Source: Novipirellula herctigrandis (GTDB lineage: Bacteria > Planctomycetota > Planctomycetia > Pirellulales > Pirellulaceae). Taken from it: DNA of 64,000 nucleotides. The position numbers and the translations under genes are program-made. The stretch's first letter is position 1; every line of letters begins with the position of its first letter. Below, in pieces: positions 52,854-61,803 of this stretch. The notes below the pieces were generated by a model. That model saw only the letters and a list, made by a program, of their open reading frames with translations. It was not told the origin of the DNA and made no database searches. The DNA is taken from NCBI GenBank assembly GCA_007859835.1, contig SJPJ01000001.1, positions 3,522,794 through 3,586,793 of the forward strand, in the 5' to 3' direction.

Positions 52854-55784
52854 TCATTCCGCTTTTCCTCCGGCAACTAGCTGTTCAAGGTTCCCTACTG
52901 AAATCGCCGTGTCAGGCTGAAATCCATCCGAGCCAACGTAATCCAGCAGCGACTGGAAAAGCGCATGCCCTTCCACCGTGTTCTCAATGGCCGGCAAGTC
53001 GATGGCACTTACCAACACACTCCCTTTTTCAGCTCTGAATTCAAACAACGTGCCCAGCTTGTGCGAGCGCCACATGTTGTCGATGGACTGGACCAGTGGC
53101 CGATATCCCTCGGGCGCATCGTCCAGAATGATGGGTCGCGAATTCTTCACCGGAGCCCACCACTGCCAATTGCTGTGGAACTCGGTTGGAAATCCGGCTA
53201 GTGCTGGATGGTCTTCATCGATTAGCAATCCCAAGGTTCCCGGCGAAGGCTCCACGCCGTTTCGCACGGCGATCTGGTAGAACATCGTGTACGACCAAAA
53301 CTCACTCATGAATAGTCCGCCGACACTGTTTGCTTCAATATCGTCATGCTCAGGAACCAGCAGCACTCGCCCACCCTTTTCCAGGGTCTGAATGACCTCA
53401 GCATCCAGCTTGCGAGCGACCGCTACGTTTGGGGGAATGCTCAATGCCTTTGGAGCCGGATAGATCCAAAGCGGATACGATTTAACGATGCCATCCAAAT
53501 CTAGATTCAGTTCAGTTCGCAACGCTTTTCCAAGTGTTGGAAGTTGAACCGTTACTTGCCCGGCATCAGCAATCCGGCCCTGAGTGGCATCCACCTTGAA
53601 CGAGCCGTTTCCAACGCCTGGAATATTCCAGCTTAGTTTTTTTCCGTTCAGGTCAGCGGCGCTGTAGTTCGCCACTTTGATGTCGGCTGTAAAGTTTTCA
53701 CCGGCAGTCAGTGTAAACCGATCAAACTCGGCAAGCAGCGTGACGGGCGCACAGAACTCGCGCCATCTTTCGGGAGTAATGGTTCCCTTCGATTCCATGA
53801 AGGCGTTCAGCGGACCAACCAGCGCCGTGCCCTGTCCTGGGAAGTCCTGTAGGTCGAGCAACTGGAATCCACCGAAGCCCGGCGTGCGAATGCCGGATTC
53901 CATATCTTCGCAATACAGAATGGACGCCCAACGTCCCGCTGCCTTGAAGAAGTCCGGCCACTGCTCCAACATGCCCTGCTTCTCCAGTAACTCGCGCCCA
54001 GCTTCCAGATTCCACGGTTTCGTGACGCCCGTGTATTTTTTAATTTCGTTGTAGTCTGGATAGTAGCAATATTGCCCCGTTTCATGCCCAATGACCGGAA
54101 CTTCAGTATCCGCCAGCGCCTTGGAAAAGTTCACGCGGGTCGACGGTCGGAAATGATTGATCGGTCCACCGTCAAATTGGTCTGCGCGGGAAAAAGAGGT
54201 GCGCGTAATGTTTTCATAATTCTCCCACGTCTTTGTTGAGGTTCGGACGGTGGTCCAGTAATCGTCTGTTGCGCCCTTCACCGGATCGCGAAAATTGTTA
54301 TTGGAACCCTGTGTATAGAGACGGCGGTTGTCATCGGCTTGGCGAAAGCCGTCCACCAGCCTCTGCATCACGTTAACATTGCCTTTTAGTTCGTTTCCGA
54401 GCCCCTGCATGACAAAGGAGGCATAGTCGCCGTATTGATCTAGAATCCGCGCGCCCTCGTCATGAAAGAAGGCCTCGGCCTCAGTCACCATCGAAGCACC
54501 AAACTTGCGGCCCTTCTTCGTTTTTTCGGAATCGAACGCCAACGCATTGACGTCCTTGATCTTCACCTTGCGTTCCTGTTCATACAGCACGCCCCAGCAC
54601 GGCAGTTCGGGCTGCATGTAGATCCCGACCAGATCCGCTGCCGCCAATGCCGCTTCCGGCGGGCACCAGGTGTGAAAACGGTAATGATTGATCCCGTATT
54701 CCTTCGCGACATTCAGGACGCGTACCCATTGGGCGACATCCAGCGGCGCATAACCGGTCAGCGGAAATACGCAGGCATCATGTTTGCCGCGCAGAAACGT
54801 GGTTTTTCCGTTAATGACAAACTGGGAGCCGTTCTGGCTAAACTCGCGCATACCGAATGTGCGTCCCAGCTCCTGCTTCTGACCATCGAACGTCAGCGTG
54901 ATGCTCGCGCGGTAGAGTGCTGGATCAAACTCGTTCCACAGCAGCATCCCGTCGCCCATTTTGACGACAGCCTTCACCACATCGGTATCGCCGCTGAAGG
55001 CAAACGGAACACTGACGACTGCCGGAACATGCTTCTTTCGTGTATTGATGCTCTTGCAGGCAATGCCGATTTTCCCACTTTGTTCACCTGCGAGAGTCTT
55101 GTTCAGCGTCAGTTCAACAACGGCCTGTTTTCTTTCGGGGTCGGGAAAAATCCGTATCCGCTCCAGCCAGACCTTAGGCGTCGCTTCTAACTGGAGTCTG
55201 CCCAGCAAACCATTCCAGTTGGTTTGCGTATCCTCCACATTCATGTGCGAGCGTCCGGAGGGCGAGCCCTCTTTGACGTTATCCACGGCCACGATAAGTT
55301 CGTGTTTGCCAGGGGAGACTTCACCCAGATCATAAACGTGAGAGGTGCTCAACGAAGGATTGCTGCCGAGATACCGACCCTCCAGCCAAACTGCGGTTTT
55401 ACGAGTGCGTTCCAGGCGAAGTACGACGCGCTGCCCCGTCCAGTCAGACGGAAAATCAATCGAACGCCGATACCACGCGGTCCCTTCAAACATGAATTCG
55501 CGAGACAGGTGCGTTGTCACCGTTCGGTCGGTATTGCGGATTCCTTTGCCATTCTCAGCGAGCGATCCCGGCAGCGAAACGGTATCGTCGAATGCCAATT
55601 CGCCTCGGATCGGAGCATCCCCCAACGCGATGCCCGGCTGGAGCTTCAATTCCCAGTTCCCGTCCAGCGGGATTGTCTGTCGGCTGTTAACACTCAGGAC
55701 TTCCGGCAGTTCGGAAGCGTCTGCAGTCGCGGTAAATCCGAGCAACAACACGAACAACACTTTTCCCATCACTTTGTTAACCAT
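52854..55784 (-). CDS. GH2-family glycoside hydrolase
   Basis: A 976-residue exported enzyme (start ATG 55784; ATG 55769 is also possible). An N-terminal jelly-roll sugar-binding domain (about 40-215, LDGNWELKLQPG and YRRSIDFP) is followed by an Ig-like domain and the TIM barrel with GINHYRFHTWCPPEAALAAAD. The acid/base is Glu465 in GLGNELKGN and the nucleophile Glu568 in IGHETGQY. A long C-terminal part (after about 680) includes a glutamine-amidotransferase-like beta-galactosidase domain. The spacing between the two Glu residues is normal. First gene of the GH2-GH127-sulfatase run. Confidence 0.9.
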   Translation of the reverse strand: MVNKVMGKVLFVLLLGFTATADASELPEVLSVNSRQTIPLDGNWELKLQPGIALGDAPIRGELAFDDTVSLPGSLAENGKGIRNTDRTVTTHLSREFMFEGTAWYRRSIDFPSDWTGQRVVLRLERTRKTAVWLEGRYLGSNPSLSTSHVYDLGEVSPGKHELIVAVDNVKEGSPSGRSHMNVEDTQTNWNGLLGRLQLEATPKVWLERIRIFPDPERKQAVVELTLNKTLAGEQSGKIGIACKSINTRKKHVPAVVSVPFAFSGDTDVVKAVVKMGDGMLLWNEFDPALYRASITLTFDGQKQELGRTFGMREFSQNGSQFVINGKTTFLRGKHDACVFPLTGYAPLDVAQWVRVLNVAKEYGINHYRFHTWCPPEAALAAADLVGIYMQPELPCWGVLYEQERKVKIKDVNALAFDSEKTKKGRKFGASMVTEAEAFFHDEGARILDQYGDYASFVMQGLGNELKGNVNVMQRLVDGFRQADDNRRLYTQGSNNNFRDPVKGATDDYWTTVRTSTKTWENYENITRTSFSRADQFDGGPINHFRPSTRVNFSKALADTEVPVIGHETGQYCYYPDYNEIKKYTGVTKPWNLEAGRELLEKQGMLEQWPDFFKAAGRWASILYCEDMESGIRTPGFGGFQLLDLQDFPGQGTALVGPLNAFMESKGTITPERWREFCAPVTLLAEFDRFTLTAGENFTADIKVANYSAADLNGKKLSWNIPGVGNGSFKVDATQGRIADAGQVTVQLPTLGKALRTELNLDLDGIVKSYPLWIYPAPKALSIPPNVAVARKLDAEVIQTLEKGGRVLLVPEHDDIEANSVGGLFMSEFWSYTMFYQIAVRNGVEPSPGTLGLLIDEDHPALAGFPTEFHSNWQWWAPVKNSRPIILDDAPEGYRPLVQSIDNMWRSHKLGTLFEFRAEKGSVLVSAIDLPAIENTVEGHALFQSLLDYVGSDGFQPDTAISVGNLEQLVAGGKAE

Positions 55785-55842
55785 TTGTTTCAAACTCAGA
55801 CCATGCATCTGTCGAATGTTCTTGCCATCACTCTATGCGTGA

Positions 55843-56511
55843 TCATTGCGGTTCGTTTGTTGTTGCTTCGACACGAAACGTTCCGGCAAATTGATACGTT
55901 TCTCCGGGCGTTGTCATGTCGACCAAGTTCTGGATAACTTTCTCGGCCTGGACGACCAGCGGGTTGCCCAGTAGCGACTTGATTTCAGTATGCTCGAGCT
56001 TTCCGTCAATCTGAAATGGGGGATGAGCATCAAACAGATTGTTGTAGAACCCGGCGCCGCCCTTTTCGCTGGTGTTAGTAAAGACCCCCAGGAGGATGCG
56101 GTTCATGTGGTCGCCGTCCCGCAAGCGTGCCCAAAAATTGACCTTCCAAGCTCGGGACCAACCGGTTCCATTGTCGCCTCGCAGCTCGAGTGTTTTCCTG
56201 CATGCGTCGAAAAGCAATTGCTGAGGTTGCGGCAGGTACGGCGCGGCACCGGGATGGGAACACGAACGCAGCTTGCCCGCCCACCGCGTATCGTGGTTGA
56301 ACTGAATCCGCTCGTTTTCGATGCCGCCAAAAACCATCGCACCCACCGAACCATTGCCGACCGGCAACGCGTCGGTCCACGCTGTTGCCGGTTGGTCATC
56401 ATTTAACCTCCGATGGTCCCACTCGCCTTTCACCGCTGACGCGGACAACACACTCCACAAACTCAGTCGTGTCAAGATACTTTGATAGTTTTTCAAAATG
56501 CTAAGACTCAT
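55843..56511 (-). pseudogene. GH95 gene with the central part deleted, fused in frame
   Basis: 222 residues read in one frame but are made of three pieces of a GH95 enzyme. Residues about 30-105 match the N-terminus (TAWTDALPVGNGSVGAMVFGG, RIQFNHDTRWAG). The text then jumps at LLFD to ACRKTLELRGDNGTGWSRAW and KVNFWARLRDGDH, which belongs about 500 residues further on in the family. After DAHPPFQIDG it jumps again to a C-terminal beta domain. The catalytic acid region (WEHY in the intact GH95 at 44697) is missing, so the product cannot be a working fucosidase. The frame is kept at both joins. Confidence 0.82.
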
Positions 56512-56565
56512 TCAATCGAAAAATCTTGTCGCTGACCGTTCCGCCGGTCCGCTCCTTTCTTGTTA

Positions 56566-56640
56566 TGCGCCCCGTGGAGACTCCTGGCTTCGCCCGAAGT
56601 GAAAACGATGGATCGACGGAACGATCCACGACGATTTTCC
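56566..56640. repeat. CTCCTGGCTTCGCC repeat, copy 1
   Basis: The gap upstream of the GH95 remnant has GGAGACTCCTGGCTTCGCC followed at 30 bases by TGGATCGACGGAACGATCC, the second forming a GGATCG/CGATCC hairpin. The same pair is at 58.25-58.32 kb. A looser match (GCGTTTGCACCTCCTGG) is near 59940-59956. It is an intergenic repeat distinct from the GTCGCGGAGCGAC family. Confidence 0.7.
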
Positions 56641-56663
56641 CCAAGCGATTCAAGCAGCACGAG

Positions 56664-58169
56664 TCACTCACTGCTGAAACTGATAGCGAAGACGTAGGCA
56701 GCTTCACACGGTTTTGTTCCATCAACATTGATCACCAGGCCATTTTCGCCTTGCGTCCAGGCAACAGAATTATCGCCACTGACGAATGCGACTTCATTAA
56801 CCCTCTTCGATTCATACTGACTGTCGGAGGCAAGCGACTTGATCTTGAAGGCACCGTCCTCCGGCCAGCCCAGCGAGATCGCATACAGAATGCCGTTGTT
56901 TGTTGTGAAACGAATGTCAGCGGCAACGTTCTCGGCATTTTCATGTTCCGAATGATGTCCGGCGCTGACTTTCGTGGGGCCTTCACCGTAGACCTTCCAG
57001 GGGCGAGTTCCGTAAATGGCCTCACCGTTGAGTTCCAACCAGGACCCGATCTCGCGCAGAATGTTTTCGTCCTGCTGTGGAATCGTACCGTCTGCTCGTG
57101 GACCAATATTCAACAGCAGACAGCCGTTTTTACTGACGATGTCGATCAGTTCGTCGATCAAATATTCCGATGTCTTGTACTTTTGATCACGAATGTAACC
57201 CCAAGACGTTTTGCCAACTGCAGTGTCAGTCTGCCAGGGAAGACCACGGATATCGGACATTCGCCCGCGTTCAATATCAAGAACGATCAGATCCTCCGGG
57301 AACGCTTCGTTCTTCATGTTTTTGTCTTGAAAAACGACTCCCTTATTCCAATCCAATCCCTTGTTGTAGTAATAGGAAAGGATGCGTTGGTGGACGGTGT
57401 CCCAGCCGGGTTTATCCAGTCCGAAATCAAACCACAGTAAATCCGGCTGATACTGATCGATGATATCCGTAGTACGGTTCCACCACAGCTTCTTGAATTC
57501 TTCGCTTGGCTTTGAGTCTTTCTCAACCGGTTTCCAATACAGATCGCTGAAGTTGGGGTCGTTGGTATCCCAGTTTGGATCTTTTGTGCTGTAATAACTC
57601 CTGTTGAGTGCATAGTGTGAAGAAATCCCGAACTTCATCCCCTCGCTGCGGCAGGCATCAGCCAGCATTCGCATCGTGTCTTTTCGGGGTCCCATGTTGG
57701 CTACATTCCATCGCGTGTGTTTCGACGCGTACATTGCAAATCCGTCATGATGCTCGCCAACAGGAACAACGTATCGAGCGCCCGCCGCCTTGAACAAAGC
57801 CGCCCACTGTTGAGCGTCAAACTTCTCGGCCTTGAACATCGGCACAAAATCTTTGTAGCCAAACTCGGATGGATCACCGAAATGCTCGCGGTGGTAACTG
57901 TAGGGATGATGTGGAGTATTTTTTCTCCACCCTTCCTGATAAATACCCTTGGGGTACTTTTCGCTGCTGACACCTGGCACCGCGTAGACTCCCCAGTGCA
58001 AAAAGATTCCGAACTTGGCATCGCGAAACCATTCCGGGCATTCATAGTGACTGCGTATGGAATCCCAATCGGCTTCGTAGCGAAACTCTTCTGAAAATGC
58101 GTTGTTTGTCATCGCTTTGCACCAGAAGAATGCGGCAACGAAAGCGATCAACTTATAATATCGGGTCAT
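56664..58169 (-). CDS. GH29 alpha-L-fucosidase
   Basis: A 501-residue exported enzyme; ATG 58169 opens the signal peptide (to about residue 25). The GH29 marks are all there: KFGIFLHWGVYAVPG (about 52-66), EHHDGFAMYAS with His140-His141, and nucleophile Asp248 in DLLWFDFGLDK; LLLNIGPRADGTIP follows. The acid/base is variable in this family and cannot be assigned with confidence. GH29 enzymes release terminal L-fucose, in line with GH95 and the sulfatases here. A C-terminal beta domain completes it. Confidence 0.94.
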   Translation of the reverse strand: MTRYYKLIAFVAAFFWCKAMTNNAFSEEFRYEADWDSIRSHYECPEWFRDAKFGIFLHWGVYAVPGVSSEKYPKGIYQEGWRKNTPHHPYSYHREHFGDPSEFGYKDFVPMFKAEKFDAQQWAALFKAAGARYVVPVGEHHDGFAMYASKHTRWNVANMGPRKDTMRMLADACRSEGMKFGISSHYALNRSYYSTKDPNWDTNDPNFSDLYWKPVEKDSKPSEEFKKLWWNRTTDIIDQYQPDLLWFDFGLDKPGWDTVHQRILSYYYNKGLDWNKGVVFQDKNMKNEAFPEDLIVLDIERGRMSDIRGLPWQTDTAVGKTSWGYIRDQKYKTSEYLIDELIDIVSKNGCLLLNIGPRADGTIPQQDENILREIGSWLELNGEAIYGTRPWKVYGEGPTKVSAGHHSEHENAENVAADIRFTTNNGILYAISLGWPEDGAFKIKSLASDSQYESKRVNEVAFVSGDNSVAWTQGENGLVINVDGTKPCEAAYVFAISFSSE

Positions 58170-58242
58170 GCTGTCACGTGGAAAAGTGATTGAGGAATGT
58201 GCAAGAGTTAGCAACAGGTAGTTTCCAACTCGTTGGTTTGTT

Positions 58243-58316
58243 TGGAGTGCCGCGTTTGCACTCCTGGCTTCGCCAGGAATCATGGCGTTGGATCGACGGA
58301 GCGATCCGCGACTATC
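58243..58316. repeat. CTCCTGGCTTCGCC repeat, copy 2
   Basis: The gap between the beta-helix gene and GH29 has a perfect hairpin TCCTGGC-TTC-GCCAGGA (58262-58278), then GGATCG-ACGGAG-CGATCC (58290-58307), the same two-hairpin layout as at 56.57-56.64 kb. In copy 1 the first hairpin has lost its second arm. Confidence 0.75.
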
Positions 58317-58416
58317 TTGCCATACCTGGGAACGGCTACATCGATGGTTAGTGTGGCGACAACCCCGACAGCGTTCAATCGAAAAACGCCGCCGCTACGT
58401 GCGTTGCCGTTTGGAG

Positions 58417-59769
58417 CTACCTAGCTTTCTTCTTGGCCTTCTTGTTTTTCTGCTTGTCAGTCTCTCCAGAAATGCCATGATCAGACTTCCACTTACTGAC
58501 AGCTGCGCCCCATTTTCCCTTTGGGAAATCCGCCTCCGTCAGGATCGGTTTGTCAGCGTTGTACTTGAAACCTTCCATCGTCACATTTTCGATGATCATG
58601 TCGTATTGATCGGCTGAACTGTCTACCACCGCACCGATCGACGGCCCGTCAAAGAACTTGTTTTCCCATCTCAGGTTTAGGTCGTCGTAGTATTCTTCTG
58701 GAATCCCCAGGAAGGCGTGCGTCTTAACTTGTCCATGCATGCCAAAGATTGCGTGGATGTTTTTCACGTAGCTGCCTTTGGCGAAGATTCCATCGACTGC
58801 ATCTGGATTGTTGATGAGTTCCTTGGCCTTGACTCCGCCGGACCCGATTTGAACTGCAAAGGCACTACCGATGGACTTAATCCCTTCAATCTTCACCACA
58901 CCGTTCATCGCACTGTGCGGGCCACACATGACTGCACAACGTCCATTTTCATTGACGATATTTTTGCCAGTGATGTCATAGATCGCGGTCTTGTCTCCTA
59001 CCGCTCCCGTTTCCATGCGAAGGGTGACTCCGCCTTCGGCATAGAGGTCCTCGAAATGAACCGTTTGCGCGCCGTGAAGTTGCGTCAGTCCATAGCCTGC
59101 ACTGGCGTTGAAGATGCGGCAGTTACGGACAGTGCCGTCGGTTGCTCGAGACACCGGCCAATCTTTGGTCTCGTTGTCAGTCTGAATCGGAGTCAGCGTG
59201 ATCCCGCAATAGGTGCTGTAGTTGTCCTTCACATCGAGATCGGCGATCAGAAAATTCCGCACCATTTTCGCCAGGATGCCCCGCACTCCGTCGCCTTTTT
59301 GTCGCTCGCGGTCGGAGTAATCAATGATCCATCGCCCCCCCAGCCCACGAATACTGACGTTTTCGATAAAGGCTTGCTCTTGTTCCAAAGTCATCTGCTT
59401 CTTTTTGCTGGGTCGCTCAGCGTCCAGATTAAAGACCACTGCCTTCGTTCCTTCCGGCCAAAAGGGCTTGATGACCGTGTCCTTTTCGATGAGCAAATGC
59501 ACGTTCGATTTGAGCAGGATACCGGCAAAGCGGTAGGTTCCCTTGGGGATAACCAGTCGCCCGCCACCCAAAGCGGCAACGTCATCGATTGCTTTTTGAA
59601 GGACATCGCTTTGATTCGTTTTGGCGTTGTCATCGACAAGCCCATAGTCGGAACCAACCTTTTTTATCGGTCCGTTAGGGGCCATAGTCTCTGTGTATTC
59701 GGCGCTCGCCGTTGTTGCAAAACCGAACGCCAGTAGCGTCAGTAGAATGAGCCTGGACGTCAAATCCAT
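58417..59769 (-). CDS. Right-handed beta-helix polysaccharide-degrading enzyme
   Basis: A 450-residue exported protein (signal to about residue 23, TASAEY). After VDDNAKTNQSDVLQKAIDDVA and GGGRLVIPKGTYRFAG, the usual entry to pectate-lyase-superfamily beta-helices, a ladder of coils (about 75-400) follows. There is no GH28 set NTD/DD/GHG, so a pectinase call is not supported. The layout fits planctomycete carrageenase/GH82-like and related helices, but this is only a possibility. The C-terminal tail is unusually basic (KQKNKKAKKKAR), like those of two sulfatases in this locus. Confidence 0.7.
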   Translation of the reverse strand: MDLTSRLILLTLLAFGFATTASAEYTETMAPNGPIKKVGSDYGLVDDNAKTNQSDVLQKAIDDVAALGGGRLVIPKGTYRFAGILLKSNVHLLIEKDTVIKPFWPEGTKAVVFNLDAERPSKKKQMTLEQEQAFIENVSIRGLGGRWIIDYSDRERQKGDGVRGILAKMVRNFLIADLDVKDNYSTYCGITLTPIQTDNETKDWPVSRATDGTVRNCRIFNASAGYGLTQLHGAQTVHFEDLYAEGGVTLRMETGAVGDKTAIYDITGKNIVNENGRCAVMCGPHSAMNGVVKIEGIKSIGSAFAVQIGSGGVKAKELINNPDAVDGIFAKGSYVKNIHAIFGMHGQVKTHAFLGIPEEYYDDLNLRWENKFFDGPSIGAVVDSSADQYDMIIENVTMEGFKYNADKPILTEADFPKGKWGAAVSKWKSDHGISGETDKQKNKKAKKKAR

Positions 59770-60134
59770 AAGTGTTTCTTCCCAATCATTTTGTTGGTTA
59801 CTGTCGTGATTCGAGCATTACTCAATACCCAATACCTTCTTCCACCATTTTTAATGGCTTGATCCGACCGGTCGGGATCGAGACCACTGCCTTTCATTTT
59901 CGTTTCCAAATTGACTTTCCTGTGAAGCGAGCGATGTGACGCGTTTGCACCTCCTGGGGCCAATGCAGGTGAGATTCCTTCCCTGATCGACTGTCATCAA
60001 GTACCAATGGAAATGCGCCAACGAGACTTTAATTGGACAAAAATCTGCACGATCGGTGGGATTTTGTCGAAATGGTGGCTAGGCCGTCAAACGAGTCGAA
60101 GGGTTTCATCGCGTGATTTGGCTTTCTCGCTTCC
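59770..60134. other. Gap without an intact gene
   Basis: 365 bases. Nothing but a weak piece of the CTCCTGG repeat family near 59940. The right part is probably the old 3' flank of the sulfatase pseudogene. Confidence 0.4.
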
Positions 60135-60710
60135 CTATTCGCTCGGACGAGCCTTAGCGTCTTTTTCGATGATTAGACTTTCCTTTACTTTCCAATCCAC
60201 ACTGCGTTCAAAGAGCGTGCCGTAGATAACGACGGTGTTGTCCGAGATGCCCAATAACTCCAGTTCCTTCACGATTTTTCCGACCGCGACATCGACGCCG
60301 TAAAGGAGTTGATGATAAACGCCGAGAGTGTGCTGATGCTTTTCGTCGGTGCTGTACGCTTCATCCCAGTATCTTTTGTATTACTGATCCTGGCGTGATT
60401 GTTCCGCCAGATGCAGTCCGGCATCACGACCGTAGTTGCCCGGCTTTTTCCAGACCGTGTTCCGGTACACATGGTCAAACTGCGGTTCGCCCTCTGTGCC
60501 AACATACTTGAGACAGTTTGCTTGTTGTTTTGAGAATTGAGGGCACGGAGAGTTTTCATGACCGACGGCCCCGTAAAATAGTCTCAAAAAGATCCTGAGG
60601 TGGTTGAAGAAGAGGTCAAAGGAATCCTTGACTCCGGTACCTTCAATACCTCGCTGGTCGAGTTTTTTTTGGTCATACACAGCGAAGCCAAACTTGCCCG
60701 CATTGGCCAC
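60135..60710 (-). pseudogene. Broken sulfatase gene
   Basis: From right to left the frame has NAGKFGFAVYDQKKLDQRG, then scrambled text, GEPQFDHVYRNTVWKKPGNY, GLHLAEQSRQDQ, an in-frame TAA, and then YWDEAYSTDEKHQHTLGVYH and VGKIVKELELLGISDNTVVI, which jumps straight to YGTLFERSVDWKVKE and a stop at 60135. The intact sulfatase at 32397-33935 has these blocks in the same order (AGKFGF, FDEIYRGKTFRKPENF, YHQQVHGIDQAVG, YGTLFDRQVPW). Missing: the N-terminal active-site half, most of the C-terminal half, and continuity at the TAA. It is a dead paralogue. Confidence 0.82.
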
Positions 60711-60792
60711 TCGATCGCCGGCCTGTTACCTTCTGTTGCGTTGCTTACTTAGTTATCCGTCCATTCCCGCCAGACAGCTGACATAGAGGTGT

Positions 60793-61647
60793 CTACTTTC
60801 TGGGAACAACTACCTTTTTCTTAAAGGACTCCGTCGGTAGATTGCCGCTCTGCAGCAGCACCGTGACATCCACTGCACTACCGGCCGACAGTTCCTGTTG
60901 GCACACAAGCCGTACCATGGAGTTCTCAAACGGATTCAAGGACCGCACCGTCTCTTCGGCGAGGAGTTCATCTCCAATCAACATTTTGATAACAGACTTG
61001 TCTGACATCAGTTCACCGAAGTTCGTCACTTCGACGTAGGCTTCAAGACCATCTCCTGTGAATTCGAATTTGGGAGACATCGCTGAGAGCAGCGGTACCT
61101 TTCCGTCTGCGCCGGGTAGATCCGACGATCCGAACAACAGTTCGCCCGATGCGTGTTTGCCCAAGAGCTTTCCGGCGAAGTTCTCCGCGGTGAATCCGCA
61201 GTCGCTTCCTCCGAAGACCAGGACAAGATGCTTGCCCGCTTTCTCCGCGCGCAACAGCTTACTGCCGCGGCCATAATTGACCTCATCAGACGCCCCGAAG
61301 CGCAGCGAATCAAGATCCAAATCGCGATGCGGATCGAAACCATCTTTGGCCCTGATCTTCACTTGAATCTCACCCGTTGTGGACGTGATCGGTTCCGGAC
61401 TGAGCCTATCCAGCAAGCGGGCCTTCCGCATCGGCAGGATAATTAGCTTGGAATTGTGCGTATCGGCGGGCTGATCGTTATGCTTGCGGCAGTCAATCAC
61501 CGCAAAATGCACGTGCGTCGGCAGAATAAAATCCTTGAACTGTCCGCCGGGGACGAGGTTCTTCCACGCGGCTGGACGTTCACGCTGAGTGACCTGACCT
61601 GACCTGACCTGACCTGACCTGATCTGACCTGAGGCAGGAATCACCAT
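60793..61647 (-). pseudogene. C-terminal remnant of a five-blade glycosidase
   Basis: Reading from ATG 61647: a hydrophobic stretch continuous with an open frame further right (FYLLLAVMVIPASG looks like a signal peptide), then SGQVRSGQV repeats made by a CCTGA tandem array, then the glycosidase end: THVHFAVIDCRK, SLRFGASDEVNYGRG and ENFAGKLLGKHASGELLFG, as in the enzyme at 37069-38412 (SLRFGASEEVNFGRG, NNFVAKLLG). It goes on to a further beta domain absent there. The whole catalytic propeller is missing. The join is at the repeat array. It might still make a small secreted binding protein. Confidence 0.72.
61591..61632. repeat. GACCT tandem repeat, eight units
   Basis: Six GACCT units, one GATCT and one more GACCT (61591-61630), then GA. 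Fifteen bases equal five codons, so the minus strand codes RSGQV repeats without loss of frame. It lies exactly at the deletion joint of the glycosidase remnant. Confidence 0.95.
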
Positions 61648-61803
61648 AACGGCCAGGAGAAGATAAAAGGGAAGTGGGTGATCGTGTGCGTCATCTTTGT
61701 GGATTCTCTTCTTGGGAAGGCGGGCGTTGAGTTTTCATCGTTTCTTGCCTTCTAAAGTTGTTGTGCAAAATCAAAGCCGCTCCCCGGTTACTGTCGCATC
61801 TGC

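Noticed and set aside
58417-59769. GH28 polygalacturonase
   Set aside because: The NTD, DD, GHG and RIK motifs of GH28 are not present; only the general beta-helix entry is.
60793-61647. Intact short enzyme
   Set aside because: It lacks the complete propeller found in its relative at 37069-38412 and begins at a tandem repeat.
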